From positions 62,001 to 126,000 of the forward strand of contig NZ_JAAGBB010000010.1 in the NCBI RefSeq assembly GCF_018129085.1: DNA of 64,000 nt, given 5' to 3'. The position numbers and the translations under genes are program-made. This DNA is from Plastoroseomonas hellenica. Lineage in GTDB: Bacteria; Pseudomonadota; Alphaproteobacteria; Acetobacterales; Acetobacteraceae. Of the stretch, positions 1-11,456 are shown one piece after another; position 1 is the stretch's first letter, and each line of letters opens with the position of its first letter. The notes below the pieces were generated by a model. The model was not told the DNA's origin and ran no database searches. It saw only the letters and a program-made list of their open reading frames with translations.

Positions 1-229
1 CGAGCTCATGAGGGGCTCGAACTCGGGTATGGGGGAGGAGCGTCCATCCGCGACAGTGCGCGTCATGCGGCTCTGCCCTCGGGGGCTGCCTGGGCCGGCA
101 GGCCTGCATGCCCCGCACCCTGAAGTCCTGCGGCCCGGCTTACGCCGGGCCGCTTCCCCATCCGCGGTTGAGCCGCGCCGTCTTCCTTTGAGCGTTGACA
201 GCGCACCGCGCGGGGCGTTGCTGGCGGTC

Positions 230-2089
<1,860 letters not shown>

Positions 2090-2504
2090 GCCGTCGCGAC
2101 TTGCGGGCTATGGCAGAGCGGGTGGTGATCCATCGTCCCTCGCCACAAGGGGCCGCGACGCCCGTGGGGCGCCCTGCTGAGGGTAGTCGCGCGGTCATGG
2201 CCTGCACGGTGCGCAACGCTCCGGCACCATGGCGGCCGAGCGGCCCTGCCGCGGCCCGCGGGCCGCCAGGCGGCCTGCCGGCAAGCAGGGCCGGGCTGCG
2301 CAGGCCGCCGTGGAGCGAAGCGGTGCTGGCCAGCGAGGGCTGCGAGATCAGCGGATGCGCTCGATTGCGCTTCGGCCGCGGTGGAGGCCCACCGCCAGTC
2401 GTGGTGAAAGGTACCCGGGCTCAGGCCGCCGGCGTGCTTCCCGGCATGAGTCGGCGACATTGAAGCATCCGCGACAGGCCAGAGGTGGACACGCGCCTTC
2501 GGCA
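2090..2504. other. No gene recognised
   Basis: Very GC-rich spacer between the convergent 3' ends of the ABC exporter and the DarB-like gene. It contains self-complementary GC runs around 2250-2290 but no T-tract that would make a clear terminator, and no convincing reading frame. Confidence 0.5.
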
Positions 2505-5500
2505 CTATGCGGCGATGGCGGCGGGCTCCTGGGTGGCAGCCAGCGCGGCCTCCAGCTCCATCATCTCGCGGCGTTTGGCCTCTAACTCGTCCTGGAACTC
2601 GAATTTCTCCGTCAGTCGCGCTTCAAAGGCCGGCAGTTGCAGCTCGGCCTCGGCCAACCGACGCTGGAACTCGGCCAACTCCACCTCGAAGCGGCCAAGG
2701 TGATATTCCAGGCGAGCGACCAGGCCGAGCGCGGTGAGGTCGCCGTGGAGCTCGACCTCCTGCTGGCGGTTCGTCCGATCCACCAGCAGGCAAAGATCGA
2801 AACCACGCGCAAGGCGTCGGCTCTCGGCAATGAGGTTGAAGCCGCCGATGCGGCCAAGCCTCCAGGTGCCCTCCTGGGCGACCAGCCTGTACGCGCGAAC
2901 GGCTCCGAGAACGGCCGCGCCGGCGGCCTTGCGGTCGGTGTGCCGCCGCCCCTCGACGTCCATGGCGAAGGCCTCCGCCCTCGTCGGTTCCCTTCGCGCT
3001 AGATCCTGCCGCAGGTCCTCGATACCGCGCCGCGACCGGAGGATCGTGTTCCGGTGCTCGGCGATACGGCGACGGACCGCGTGCTGGTCGTCGAAGTGCG
3101 CGGCGTGCTGGCGCTCGAGCCGGGCGATTTCTGATTCGAGGCCTGCCCTCTGCATCAGCCGCGGGTCGCCCGAGGCGATCGCCTTCGCCATGGCGAATTG
3201 GTTCACCTGGCTGCCGATGTCTTCCAGCCGGCGGATCGAGCGATCGCCGCCGAGCGCCGCCGAGATGAAGCGCGCCTTTCGCTCATTGTTCTGCCACATC
3301 GGCGCATCCATAGAGCCGAGCGTGGCATAGGCGTAGAGGCCGATCTCTTCGTTCTGGTTGCCCTGCCGCTCAGCGCGGCCCTCCCGCTGTTCGATCTCGG
3401 ACGGCAGCCACGGCACGTCGAGGTGATGCAGGGCGATGAGGCGGCGCTGGGCATTGACGCCGGTGCCCATCGTCGCCGACGAGCCGAGCAGGAAGTCGAT
3501 CTGACCGTTGTTCATCTTGTTGAACAGTGCCTGCTTGGCGTCGGAACGCTTGTAGTCCTGCATGAACGCGATGCGCTCGGCGGGGACCCCAAGCCCAATG
3601 AGGCGCTCACGGATCCACCGGTAGGCCGAGAACCCACGCGTGGCGACGGCGCCTTCCGTGCCAAGGTCGGAGAAGATCATCTGGGTGGCGCCGGCGACCG
3701 GGTGAGGTGTCCCGTCCGGATTCCAGTAGCGCGTGGCGCGCGTCTCCTTCCAGATGCGGAAGGCATTGTCGATCAGAGCGTTCAGCTTGTTCTCTGGCTC
3801 GTCATCATTGCCCGGAAGGACGAAGCGGAGGTCGATCGCGGCGTGCCGCCCGTCGGTGATGACCGAGAGGAGGATGTCGTCTCCCTTCTCCGCTTTGCGC
3901 GTGCGCCCCTCGATGGCCTTGATGCGCGCCGCCAGCACCTTCTGATACGCCTGGAAGGCGGGGCTCGCGGGCGCCGTGATGATCTGGCGCTTGCCACCCT
4001 GGATCGCCGGCAGCTTCAGGTACTGACGGAGATCATCCTTCTGAACGACATCGGCGACGGTGCGGAACACCGCGATCAGGTCGGCGACGTTGACGAACTC
4101 GCTGAAGCGGGTGACGGGTTTGTAGAGGCCCGAGGGCTGCAGCTCGAGCTCCGTGCGCGTGTCGCCGAAGTTGGACGCCCAGGCGTCGAACTCCATGATG
4201 CCGCGCTCCAGGAGCATCTCGGGCTGCATGAAGCGCTGCAGGGTGTACATCTCGCCCAGAGTGTTCGTGATCGGGGTACCCGAGGCCATAATCAGCGGAC
4301 GGCCGGGGTTCTTCGTCGCGATGAAGCGCGATTTCACATAGAGGTCCCAGGCACGCTGCGAGCCATCCGGGGCAATGCCCTTCAGCCCGCCCATGTTCGT
4401 GGCAAAGGAGAGCTTGCGGAACTCCTGCGCCTCGTCGGCGATCACCTGATCGACGCCCATATCGGCGATCGTCAGCATGTCGTCCTTTTGGGTCTGGAGC
4501 GCCTCGAGCTTTTCCTCCATGCCCTCCTTAATGCGCTCGATGCGCTTGCGGGCGATGCGGTCATCGCCGTCGAGGCGCTCCAGCAGCGAGACATAGGCGC
4601 TGATCTGCGCTTCGATCAGCCCGCGCTCGAATTCGGCGGGTACGGCGATAAACTTGAAGGCCGAATGCGTGATGATGATGCAGTCCCAGTTTGCCGTGGC
4701 GGCACGGGCGAGGAAGCGGCTGCGCTTGTCCTTGGTGAAGTTCGTTTCATCAGCAACGAGGATGCGGGCCCCCGGGTAGAGCTGCAGGAATTCGCGCGAC
4801 GGCTGGGCGAGGCAGTGACCCGGCACGGTGAGCGTGGCCTTCGAGATCAGGCCGAGGCGCTTCTGCTCCATGATCGCCGCGGCGATGGAGAAGGTCTTCC
4901 CGGCCCCGACCGCATGGGCGATGTAGGTGCTGCCCGACGAGATGATGCGCCAGACGACACGCTTCTGGTGGGCGCGCAGCTGGATGATGCCGGAGGCGCC
5001 TGGCAGCTGCAGGTGATCACCGCTGAAGTGGCGCGGCACCAGGTTGTTGAAGCGGTCGTTGTAGAGCCGCACCAGGCGCTCGGCGCGCTCGCTGTCGGTC
5101 CAGACCCAGCGCTCGAAGGCCTGCTTGATCTTGGCCAGCTTGTCCTTGGCGGCCTCGGTTTCCTTCGCGTTGAGCTCGCGACGCTCGCGCCCCTCTTCGT
5201 CGCGCCAATGGTCCCAGATCTGCGGGATGGAGGCGTTGAGGGCATCGTCGAGCAGCTCGCCGGCGTGGCGGCGGTGGGTGCCCCATTCCGAGGTGGCGGA
5301 CGCCTGCCCGGCGAAGCGGCTGATGTCGATGCTCCAATGTGCCACTTCGACGGTGTGCCGAACCGGCGTCTCGACCCCCAGCACCTCCTTCGAGAACGCG
5401 GCGACATCACTCGCGGCGATCCACGGTGCGCCGAGGCGGGCGGTGATGTCGGATGGCCGGAGATCCTCCGGCTGCACCCGCTCCAGCGGCGCGACATTGC

Positions 5501-7523
5501 GGGTGTAGCGGGCATCCATCGCCGCGGCGGCCCTGGCGGCCGTGAGCTTCCGGCGGACAGGGCCAGACAGGTACTCATCGGCGGTCTGCCAGACCTCGAA
5601 ACCCTCGGTGGTGGGGCTGGGCTCCAGAAAGACGGTCTCGCCCAGCTGGGCGATCGCCGTATCGCGATCGCAGCCGAGCAGCTCCGCGATGTGGTCGAGA
5701 TCGACCACGCCGCGCTCGGCCAGGGTCACCGCCAGGGCGTCGGCCGCGGTGACGATGACCGGGTCGGCGGGAGCGTGGATCACGCGCTCCGAGAAGATCG
5801 GGCCCTTGGTCGCGCTGCCTGTCGCAAGGTCGTAGTCCTCGATCGACGACACCAGCCAGCTATCAGGATCGTCGAGGAAGGGCTGCAGGTTCGGCCGGCG
5901 GCTGGTCTCGGTCACCTCTCCGGTCTCGGGGTCGGTGCTGGTGGTGACCGTCGTGAGGTTGATCGCACCGAAGGCGCGGATGAAGGCGTGGTAGGCGCCC
6001 CGGAGCCGGACCTGAGCCGCCCCGCAGGGTTGGTTCTGCTCCTGGGCCCGGATCACCTCCCGGACGGCGTCCCGCACGGGGATCAGCCCGCGGATGATTC
6101 GCGCATGCTTCGCGAAAATCCCGACCGTCCCCTTGCCCGACCTGACGGCCACGGGCTGGGCGCGGCCGTCGACCACCTGCAACAGGGCGCCGCCGTGCCC
6201 GACCAGGTAGCTGCCCTCCTTGATCGTGGCGCCCTCGGCGGCGGTGCCGACCTGGATTGCCGGTCGGGCCAGTCGGACGGCCTCCTGCGCCTCCTGAGGC
6301 GGTGTATGGAGCCCCTCGGGCAGCCGGGTGATGGCGACCGCCAGCGCTCCCTCGAGCGGCCGGTCATCCGCCTCGCAGGTATAGGCAAGACCGAATTGGC
6401 TGCTGGCCCACCCGTGGCGGCCAAGCACCATCTCGGGATGGCTGGCGAAGTAGCTGTTCGCCAGGACTGGCGCCTCGCCATCCTCGGCGGGCCTCACCTC
6501 CGCCAGCTCCGTCCAGGCGATACCATTCGGTGCAGTATCGCGCGCCCGGCGCTGCAGGAAGAGGATATCCACTACGACATCGGTGCCGGCCGCGGCGGCG
6601 AAGCTGCCGGCGGGCAGCCGGATCGCGCCGAGCAGATCCGCCATGCCGGCGATATGCGCCCGAGCCGTCCTGTCGGCCTTGTCCATGGTGCCGTGGCTGG
6701 TGACGAAGGCAGCCAGGCCGCCGAGCTTCAGGCCGAGGCGGCCAGCAGGATCCTCGACCCGAACCGTGCGATCCGAGAAGGGCGGGTTGCCGACCGCGAG
6801 GTCGAAGGTCTCCGCGATCCGAGCCCGGGTGAAGTCCTCATTGCGGATCCAGGCCTTGGGATAGAGCAGCGCCGCGATCCGGGCGGTGATGGGGTCCATC
6901 TCCACGCCGGTGACGGTGGAGCAGTCCTCGATCGCATTGGGGCGGAGGGCCAGAAACAGGCCAGTGCCGCAGCCGGGCTCCAGGATGCTGCCCTGGCGGA
7001 AGCCCAGCCGGCTCAACCCGGCCCAGACCACGCGCACCAGGTACTCCGGTGTAAAGTGCGCGTACTGGGTGCAGCGGCGCAGCGAGGCGAGCTCAGCGGC
7101 CGAGACCGCCACCTCCAGCGCCTCGCCGGCGTCCTCCCAGGCGCGCGGAAAGGCCTGGCCGGGCCGCCGGAAGAGGGAATTGGCGAGCTCACCGGCACCG
7201 TAGCCGGCGAAGCGGGCGAGGACCGCCTGCTCCTCGGCCGTGGCGGGCCGGGTTTCGGCCTCGATCCGCTGCAAGAGCCGGATGGCCGCCAGGTTGTCCG
7301 CGGCACGGGCGCGCCAGCCTTGGGCCAGACCACGGTCACCGCCGAGGGTGAAGTCGCGCGCGACGACGCGCGGAACGGCCGGCGCCGCCGGCAGGTCATC
7401 CGGCTCTGTTTGATCGAGCGGCGGGAGGAGGCCTCCGATGGTGCTCCCACTGTGGAGGGTGAAGCTGCTCAGGGCGGTCGTGTCGAAGAGGCTGAGCTGA
7501 GCGGGGGACGAGGCATTTGGCAT
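2505..7523 (-). CDS. DarB-like giant protein: N6-adenine methyltransferase plus SF2 helicase
   Basis: A 1672-residue protein joining a DNA methyltransferase-like N-terminal half to a Snf2/SF2 helicase C-terminal half. The methyltransferase part has the SAM site EPGCGTGLF (about residue 183) and catalytic NPPF (about 245). The helicase part has Walker A VGAGKT (about 873), DEAQ (about 1032), motif III ASGTPITN, motif V GTGVNAQ and motif VI QREGRAERQGN (about 1381). The C-terminus is coiled-coil-like. This architecture is that of phage P1 DarB and its plasmid relatives, which protect incoming DNA from restriction; the exact role here is inferred. The frame is open to 7703, but the ATG at 7523 is chosen because the protein upstream of it is low-complexity and arginine-rich. 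The leader carries the same structured repeat as ardC and the toprim gene. Confidence 0.88.
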   Translation of the reverse strand: MPNASSPAQLSLFDTTALSSFTLHSGSTIGGLLPPLDQTEPDDLPAAPAVPRVVARDFTLGGDRGLAQGWRARAADNLAAIRLLQRIEAETRPATAEEQAVLARFAGYGAGELANSLFRRPGQAFPRAWEDAGEALEVAVSAAELASLRRCTQYAHFTPEYLVRVVWAGLSRLGFRQGSILEPGCGTGLFLALRPNAIEDCSTVTGVEMDPITARIAALLYPKAWIRNEDFTRARIAETFDLAVGNPPFSDRTVRVEDPAGRLGLKLGGLAAFVTSHGTMDKADRTARAHIAGMADLLGAIRLPAGSFAAAAGTDVVVDILFLQRRARDTAPNGIAWTELAEVRPAEDGEAPVLANSYFASHPEMVLGRHGWASSQFGLAYTCEADDRPLEGALAVAITRLPEGLHTPPQEAQEAVRLARPAIQVGTAAEGATIKEGSYLVGHGGALLQVVDGRAQPVAVRSGKGTVGIFAKHARIIRGLIPVRDAVREVIRAQEQNQPCGAAQVRLRGAYHAFIRAFGAINLTTVTTSTDPETGEVTETSRRPNLQPFLDDPDSWLVSSIEDYDLATGSATKGPIFSERVIHAPADPVIVTAADALAVTLAERGVVDLDHIAELLGCDRDTAIAQLGETVFLEPSPTTEGFEVWQTADEYLSGPVRRKLTAARAAAAMDARYTRNVAPLERVQPEDLRPSDITARLGAPWIAASDVAAFSKEVLGVETPVRHTVEVAHWSIDISRFAGQASATSEWGTHRRHAGELLDDALNASIPQIWDHWRDEEGRERRELNAKETEAAKDKLAKIKQAFERWVWTDSERAERLVRLYNDRFNNLVPRHFSGDHLQLPGASGIIQLRAHQKRVVWRIISSGSTYIAHAVGAGKTFSIAAAIMEQKRLGLISKATLTVPGHCLAQPSREFLQLYPGARILVADETNFTKDKRSRFLARAATANWDCIIITHSAFKFIAVPAEFERGLIEAQISAYVSLLERLDGDDRIARKRIERIKEGMEEKLEALQTQKDDMLTIADMGVDQVIADEAQEFRKLSFATNMGGLKGIAPDGSQRAWDLYVKSRFIATKNPGRPLIMASGTPITNTLGEMYTLQRFMQPEMLLERGIMEFDAWASNFGDTRTELELQPSGLYKPVTRFSEFVNVADLIAVFRTVADVVQKDDLRQYLKLPAIQGGKRQIITAPASPAFQAYQKVLAARIKAIEGRTRKAEKGDDILLSVITDGRHAAIDLRFVLPGNDDEPENKLNALIDNAFRIWKETRATRYWNPDGTPHPVAGATQMIFSDLGTEGAVATRGFSAYRWIRERLIGLGVPAERIAFMQDYKRSDAKQALFNKMNNGQIDFLLGSSATMGTGVNAQRRLIALHHLDVPWLPSEIEQREGRAERQGNQNEEIGLYAYATLGSMDAPMWQNNERKARFISAALGGDRSIRRLEDIGSQVNQFAMAKAIASGDPRLMQRAGLESEIARLERQHAAHFDDQHAVRRRIAEHRNTILRSRRGIEDLRQDLARREPTRAEAFAMDVEGRRHTDRKAAGAAVLGAVRAYRLVAQEGTWRLGRIGGFNLIAESRRLARGFDLCLLVDRTNRQQEVELHGDLTALGLVARLEYHLGRFEVELAEFQRRLAEAELQLPAFEARLTEKFEFQDELEAKRREMMELEAALAATQEPAAIAA

Positions 7524-8137
7524 GGCTGGGCGAGTCCTGCGCGCACGCGCGAGCGCCCGGCCGCCGTGCGGAGGCCGGGTGGTGCAGCGGTGCTGGGTTG
7601 GAGGAGAGCGCCGCCTGGGGTTCTGGGAAGGGGCTTCTCTCCCCTTCCCTTCACACTCCTGGGCGACCTCCCCTCGCCCGCCGCCGAGGTGGGCGGGTGG
7701 CAAGGGCGCCGCGATGGCGGCGGGAGCGGAGCGACTTCACCCTTGCCGCACGCCTACCGAGGTGGCAGCTGGCGTTCCCTCGCGTCCCCACCTCGAGTCA
7801 CTTCGGAGGTAGTGCCTACGGGCTGCCTCAGCTGCGGAGGCATGATCTTTGACGGGCTCGAGTCTCACCCCGGATGGCGGCGCAACCATCGACAGCGCGC
7901 GCTGAGCCGGGCCGGAGCGCGCCGAGCGGCCGACCGCGTCATCGTGGTCAGGCACGCAAAAGCCAGCGGATCGCACAGCATGCTTGGTCCGCTGAGGAAG
8001 CGAGACAACTGACTTCTTCCATTGCACAGCCCATCTCCTAACCCACGGGGTTGCGGCTTAGGGAGACTGGTGCCGCGGCTGGGAGGGAATGGCCGGAAGC
8101 AGGTGGAAGGAAAGCTGGGCTGCCAAGGAGGGAACGG
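7524..8137. other. Divergent intergenic region with structured leader element
   Basis: The 614-bp spacer between the divergent DarB-like and HARP-repeat genes. It holds the hairpin element at 7688-7758 (listed separately). No reading frame here is convincing, and no clear sigma70-type boxes were recognised. The Shine-Dalgarno sequence of the downstream plus-strand gene lies at 8125-8131. Confidence 0.5.
7688..7758 (-). ncRNA. Structured leader element, copy A (upstream of the DarB-like gene)
   Basis: Read on the minus strand this is CAAGGG, 4 nt, GTCGCTCCGCTCC, a 6-bp hairpin with a 4-nt loop (arms 7707-7712 and 7717-7722), then CCCTTG. The outer CAAGGG/CCCTTG stem continues outward to about 19 bp (7688-7706 with 7740-7758) with three mismatches. 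The same core occurs upstream of ardC and the toprim gene, with different hairpin arms that keep pairing. It ends 165 bp before the ATG at 7523. It could be a cis-acting RNA leader or a DNA site; RNA is inferred. Confidence 0.6.
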
Positions 8138-9043
8138 GTGACTGACAAGGCAATGGAGTTCAGGGCGACGCAGCGGGATTCCGGTGATGATGCGCCTGGA
8201 GCGACGGCCGCCTTCCCGTACGACCGCATGACCGTGGAGCGCTTTCGTGAGGCATTCCCGCGCGCACGGTGGCGCGACGACCTGGGTGCCTGGTTCGTCC
8301 CCGGTACACGGGCGGAACAACGCCTGACTGCTTGGATGAGCCGTGAATGGTCGAGCGTACTGGCCTATGCCGACCAGCGCGGCCGCGACGCGTTCACTTT
8401 TGACCCAGTATCGAGTCCCTATCTGGAGGTGGCCGATGGCTTCGTGATCCGGACGCCGTATTCCCGAACCGCCATCGCTGAGTTGGAGCAGGTGCCCTGG
8501 GCCCGGTGGGATCCGGAAGTGAAGGCCTGGCGTGTGCCGTTCCGTTCGTTTGAGGAACTGCGCCGGCGTTGGTCCGCCATTGAGGGCGCCGCCCGCGGGG
8601 CCGAACCTGAAGAGCGGAGGAAGCGCGAGGAGAGCCGCCAAGCCTCCCCTGAGCACGCGGACAGGCGAGCCCAGGCCGCCGAGCGTCGCCGACATCGCTA
8701 CCCCGTGCCGGAGGATGCATTGCCGCCACTCGACCGCGTGCTGATGACCCATGCGGGGTGCATCGCGTTTGAGACGATCACCGGCGAGCTTGTCGAACCC
8801 AATATCGCCGCTCGCTTCTACCCAAGTGTCACCGCTGGACCTGCCGCGCTGATCTGGGCAGCTTGGCGCAGGCCCAGCCATGCCGAGCTGGTTAAGGCTT
8901 GGCCCGCGCGGACACCGTCTAGCTCGGCCGACCTGGCCCGCGGCTGGTGGCAGCCGACCATCGAGGTTTTGCGCGAGGAACGTCGCAAAGCGGCATCTCT
9001 GGAGCGTGCGCGGGTTACGCGGCGGTCTAGGCCGCGGGACTGA
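8138..9043 (+). CDS. Protein with two tandem HARP-like repeats
   Basis: A 301-residue protein of unknown function. Two similar segments lie in tandem: one beginning FPYDRMTVERF and ending RWRDDLGAWFVPG, the second RTPYSRTAIAEL to RWDPEVKAWRVPF. Both match the pattern of the HARP repeat (PY...h..h...RWd.e.kaW.vP) known from SMARCAL1/HepA-like helicases, where it binds forked DNA. No helicase motifs are present, so it may be a stand-alone DNA-structure binder. A long basic linker follows, and the C-terminal part is unlike anything I recognise. I chose the GTG at 8138 because AAGGAGG lies 6 bases before it; the frame is open further upstream. It is divergent from the DarB-like gene and probably part of the same mobile module. 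Confidence 0.7.
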   Translation: MTDKAMEFRATQRDSGDDAPGATAAFPYDRMTVERFREAFPRARWRDDLGAWFVPGTRAEQRLTAWMSREWSSVLAYADQRGRDAFTFDPVSSPYLEVADGFVIRTPYSRTAIAELEQVPWARWDPEVKAWRVPFRSFEELRRRWSAIEGAARGAEPEERRKREESRQASPEHADRRAQAAERRRHRYPVPEDALPPLDRVLMTHAGCIAFETITGELVEPNIAARFYPSVTAGPAALIWAAWRRPSHAELVKAWPARTPSSSADLARGWWQPTIEVLREERRKAASLERARVTRRSRPRD

Positions 9044-9308
9044 CCATTCTCCGAGCAGCAGCAACCGTGCTGCGCTCGTGCTTGGCCAGGCTGATCATGA
9101 ACAGGGCTTCGAGGCCGATCCCGAGCGCTTTCGGGTCCACGTCGGCATGCGCTCCCCGCAGCACGCCCGCATCGCGAAGCTGCTTGACGCGACCGTGGGT
9201 TGAGGATGGAGCACGCCCGACCTCGTCAGCGAACTCCTTTACCGCCAACCGAGCATTCTTCTGCAAGAGGCAGAGAATGGCGATATCCGCTCGGTCAAGT
9301 GTGTCCAA
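9027..9308 (-). pseudogene. Truncated Lrp/AsnC-family regulator
   Basis: A 93-residue frame beginning with the winged-helix domain of the Lrp/AsnC family: MDTLDRADIAILCLLQKNAR, then EFADEVGRAPSSTHGRVKQL (helix-turn-helix) and GVLRG. Family members are about 150 residues and continue into a ligand-binding RAM domain; here homology stops just after the first strand of that domain and the frame ends inside the 3' end of the oppositely oriented HARP-repeat gene. This looks like a regulator cut by the arrival of the neighbouring module. DNA binding might survive, but effector binding and octamer formation should not. Confidence 0.65.
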
Positions 9309-9632
9309 TCTCTTTCGACCAGCGCGGTTTCAACGTGCGAGACCTCGGAGACAGTGACTCGCGAAGTGTGCCCGCCTGTTGAATGGCGCTTTCGCGCGCT
9401 AAACCCTATTTAGCTGACTCCCGTCGGGGATGAGAGCAACATATCGGTCAGTTCGATCACCGTGGCTGATGGCCGACAGCGCTTCCGTGCCACCGCGATT
9501 GCGACGCCAGATGTCGTCACGTCGAGTGCAGGCGTGAGGAGTTGCCGTATGGCTGAGTAAGAGGGAGCGTCGAGTTATGGGTGAACCCATGCCCTCCATC
9601 ACCAATTAGTACGCGCAGAATGGGTCGTCACC
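9309..9632. other. No gene recognised
   Basis: Upstream of the truncated Lrp gene; short arginine-rich frames on the minus strand only. No repeat or clear promoter recognised. Confidence 0.4.
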
Positions 9633-10007
9633 ATGCGCTGCCTATTCGCCAGCTTAGTCGAAATCCCACTGCTGCTTTCCGGGAGGGGCGCGGCACAGGA
9701 GCGTCACGAGGAGCAGGTTGAGATCGAGCTCGAGTCAATCAGCGAGTACTGCCCGAGTCAGACTGCGACGCGAGAGGTATGCGCGCCTGAAGGATGGCGC
9801 CTGACCTATCGGGAGCCGATTCAAATAGACCGAATTAGCCACCCCGGCGGCAACGTTACGGCCGCTCCGTTCACGAGCGCCGATGGTCGGCGCTGCTTTC
9901 GGTTGCGAGCGACGATAGAGCCAATCTTCCTGCTTGGCATAAATTCTTGTGGAAGAGGCTACGTGCGTGGGCGGGTGACGTTTGTCCGCGAGCGTATTGC
10001 GGACTAG
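9633..10007 (+). CDS. Small putative secreted protein
   Basis: A 124-residue frame with a short hydrophobic N-terminus (LFASLVEIPLLLSGRGAA) that could be a signal peptide, followed by an acidic stretch and two pairs of cysteines (one near ISEYCPS and REVCAPEG, one near RRCFRL and NSCGRG). No family recognised. It stands alone between decayed DNA on both sides, has no strong ribosome binding site, and may itself be a remnant. Confidence 0.4.
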   Translation: MRCLFASLVEIPLLLSGRGAAQERHEEQVEIELESISEYCPSQTATREVCAPEGWRLTYREPIQIDRISHPGGNVTAAPFTSADGRRCFRLRATIEPIFLLGINSCGRGYVRGRVTFVRERIAD

Positions 10008-10561
10008 CGCGCAATCCTTCGCCTCGGAGAATGCGCGCGCGGCGAGCGCATCGAGGCGATGGTGTTCGCCGCCATCTCGCGCGACATCCGCGTATTGCAG
10101 GCGCGCGCGATATAACCGGCGCCGACATGCTGACGCCGCTGACGCCTGGTCCTGCGACGAGCGCATCCCAGGCTGACCCACGCCTTCGCCGATGCCGACA
10201 GCCAGGAGGATCGCAAACGGATCGCGGCCGCGGTTCAGAGGATCGCCGATGAGCTGATGCCGAGCGTCATGTCGGGTCAGTTCACCATCCCGCCGCCTAT
10301 CGGGCATCGCTGCGCGGGCTGATGCAATCCTCCTTCCCGATCTTCTGGAGCGTGGAGAAGAGCTGAGAAACGATTCGAGAATGTGGCGGCGGAGGGCTGG
10401 CGAGGGATTTTTAGTCCCTGGCGTATCGGCTGATGGAGCCGATGCTCGTGGCATCGGCGAGGAAGCCGGCGCGCCAGGGGCGGAAAGATCCGCCGGACCG
10501 ACCCGTGGCCGTTCCCGAATGGTCTCTGCGGGGTGGCGGCAGCGCCCGCCCCTCACGCGGT
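10008..10561. other. Decayed coding DNA
   Basis: On the plus strand between about 10173 and 10366 two overlapping frames give protein-like text: DADSQEDRKRIAAAVQRIAD in one, then RASLRGLMQSSFPIFWSVEK in the next, ending at TGA 10364. This looks like a gene tail with a frameshift near 10280; the family is not recognised. A small AGGGA/TCCCT inverted repeat at about 10405 has a T-rich loop, not a T-tail, so it is not called a terminator. Confidence 0.35.
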
Positions 10562-11452
10562 TCAGTCCTGCCGTCCCAGCAAGCCGAGATAGGGGGCGCT
10601 GCCCGCCAGCGTCCCATAGTGGCCGATGCTGCCGCTGCGCAGCCAGTTGCCGATGTCGATGTTGAGCATGCGGGAGGGCTCGCGCAGCGTGACCCGCGGC
10701 TCCTCCGCCAGTTCGAGCATCATGTAGCCCACGCGCCGCCGTCCGTGCCGCTCCGGCAGCCATTCGCCGGCGATGTCCTGCACGAAGGCGATACCCGGCG
10801 CCCAGACATGCCGGACGCCGGCGATAAGCCGGTCGCGCGATTCATGCAGATGGCCGGACATGCAGAGACGGACGACGCCGTCGCGCATCAGGCGCAGCAC
10901 CGTCTCCCGTACCTCTGGATACCAGAAGGATTGGCTCACTTCGGTATCCAGCAGCTCAAAGGCACAGAGCGGCTTGTGATAGAGCAGCGCCACCTTGCGT
11001 TGCGCCGCCTCCGCCACGGCCCGTTCCAGGAAGGCGGCCTGCTCGGCCTCCGCCGCGAAGCCGGAGCCACAGATCAGGCAGTCGAGCCCGACGATGCGCC
11101 AGCCGCCGATATCCAGCGCCCAGAAATCTTCGTCGAAATGCCGCAGCCATGCGGCGCGGCGTGCTTCCGTCACCGTCGCCTCGCCGCGCAGGTCGGGGAT
11201 GTTGTTGCCGACATCGTGGTTGCCCGGCACCGCGCGCCATGGCGCCGGCAGCCGATCGAGCTGGGCGCGGGCGAAGGCCAGATCCTCCTCCCGGTGAGGA
11301 GCGTCGAGCGCTATGTCGCCCGCGAGCAGCACCAGGTCCGGCGCTTCCTGCACCAATTCCTGCAGCAGGATCTCCCAGTTCGCATGGAAATACGGCCGGG
11401 CCCGGCTGAGATGGATATCGGAGACGAGGGCGATGCGGGGTGCGGTGGTCAT
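10562..11452 (-). CDS. Metallophosphoesterase, class III phosphodiesterase type
   Basis: A 296-residue calcineurin-like phosphoesterase. Metal-binding motifs appear in the family order: DIHLS near the N-terminus, GDI about residue 55, GNHD about 85 and GHLHE about 210. This is the layout of CpdA/GpdQ-type cyclic nucleotide or glycerophosphodiester phosphodiesterases. It is the last gene of the importer operon, 4 bp after the binding-protein gene, so hydrolysis of an imported phosphodiester (for example a glycerophosphodiester) is a reasonable inference. The ATG at 11452 is chosen because the conserved IALVSDIHLS strand follows directly; the upstream extension is not conserved-looking. Confidence 0.85.
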   Translation of the reverse strand: MTTAPRIALVSDIHLSRARPYFHANWEILLQELVQEAPDLVLLAGDIALDAPHREEDLAFARAQLDRLPAPWRAVPGNHDVGNNIPDLRGEATVTEARRAAWLRHFDEDFWALDIGGWRIVGLDCLICGSGFAAEAEQAAFLERAVAEAAQRKVALLYHKPLCAFELLDTEVSQSFWYPEVRETVLRLMRDGVVRLCMSGHLHESRDRLIAGVRHVWAPGIAFVQDIAGEWLPERHGRRRVGYMMLELAEEPRVTLREPSRMLNIDIGNWLRSGSIGHYGTLAGSAPYLGLLGRQD

Positions 11453-11456
11453 CGTC

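Noticed and set aside
3198-8012. 1604-codon open frame antisense to the DarB-like gene
   Set aside because: It is the mirror of a GC-rich gene; the text is arginine/glycine/aspartate-rich with no motif, while the minus-strand frame has every methyltransferase and helicase motif.
10400-10430. AGGGA...TCCCT inverted repeat with T-run
   Set aside because: The Ts are in the loop, not after the stem, so it is not an intrinsic terminator.
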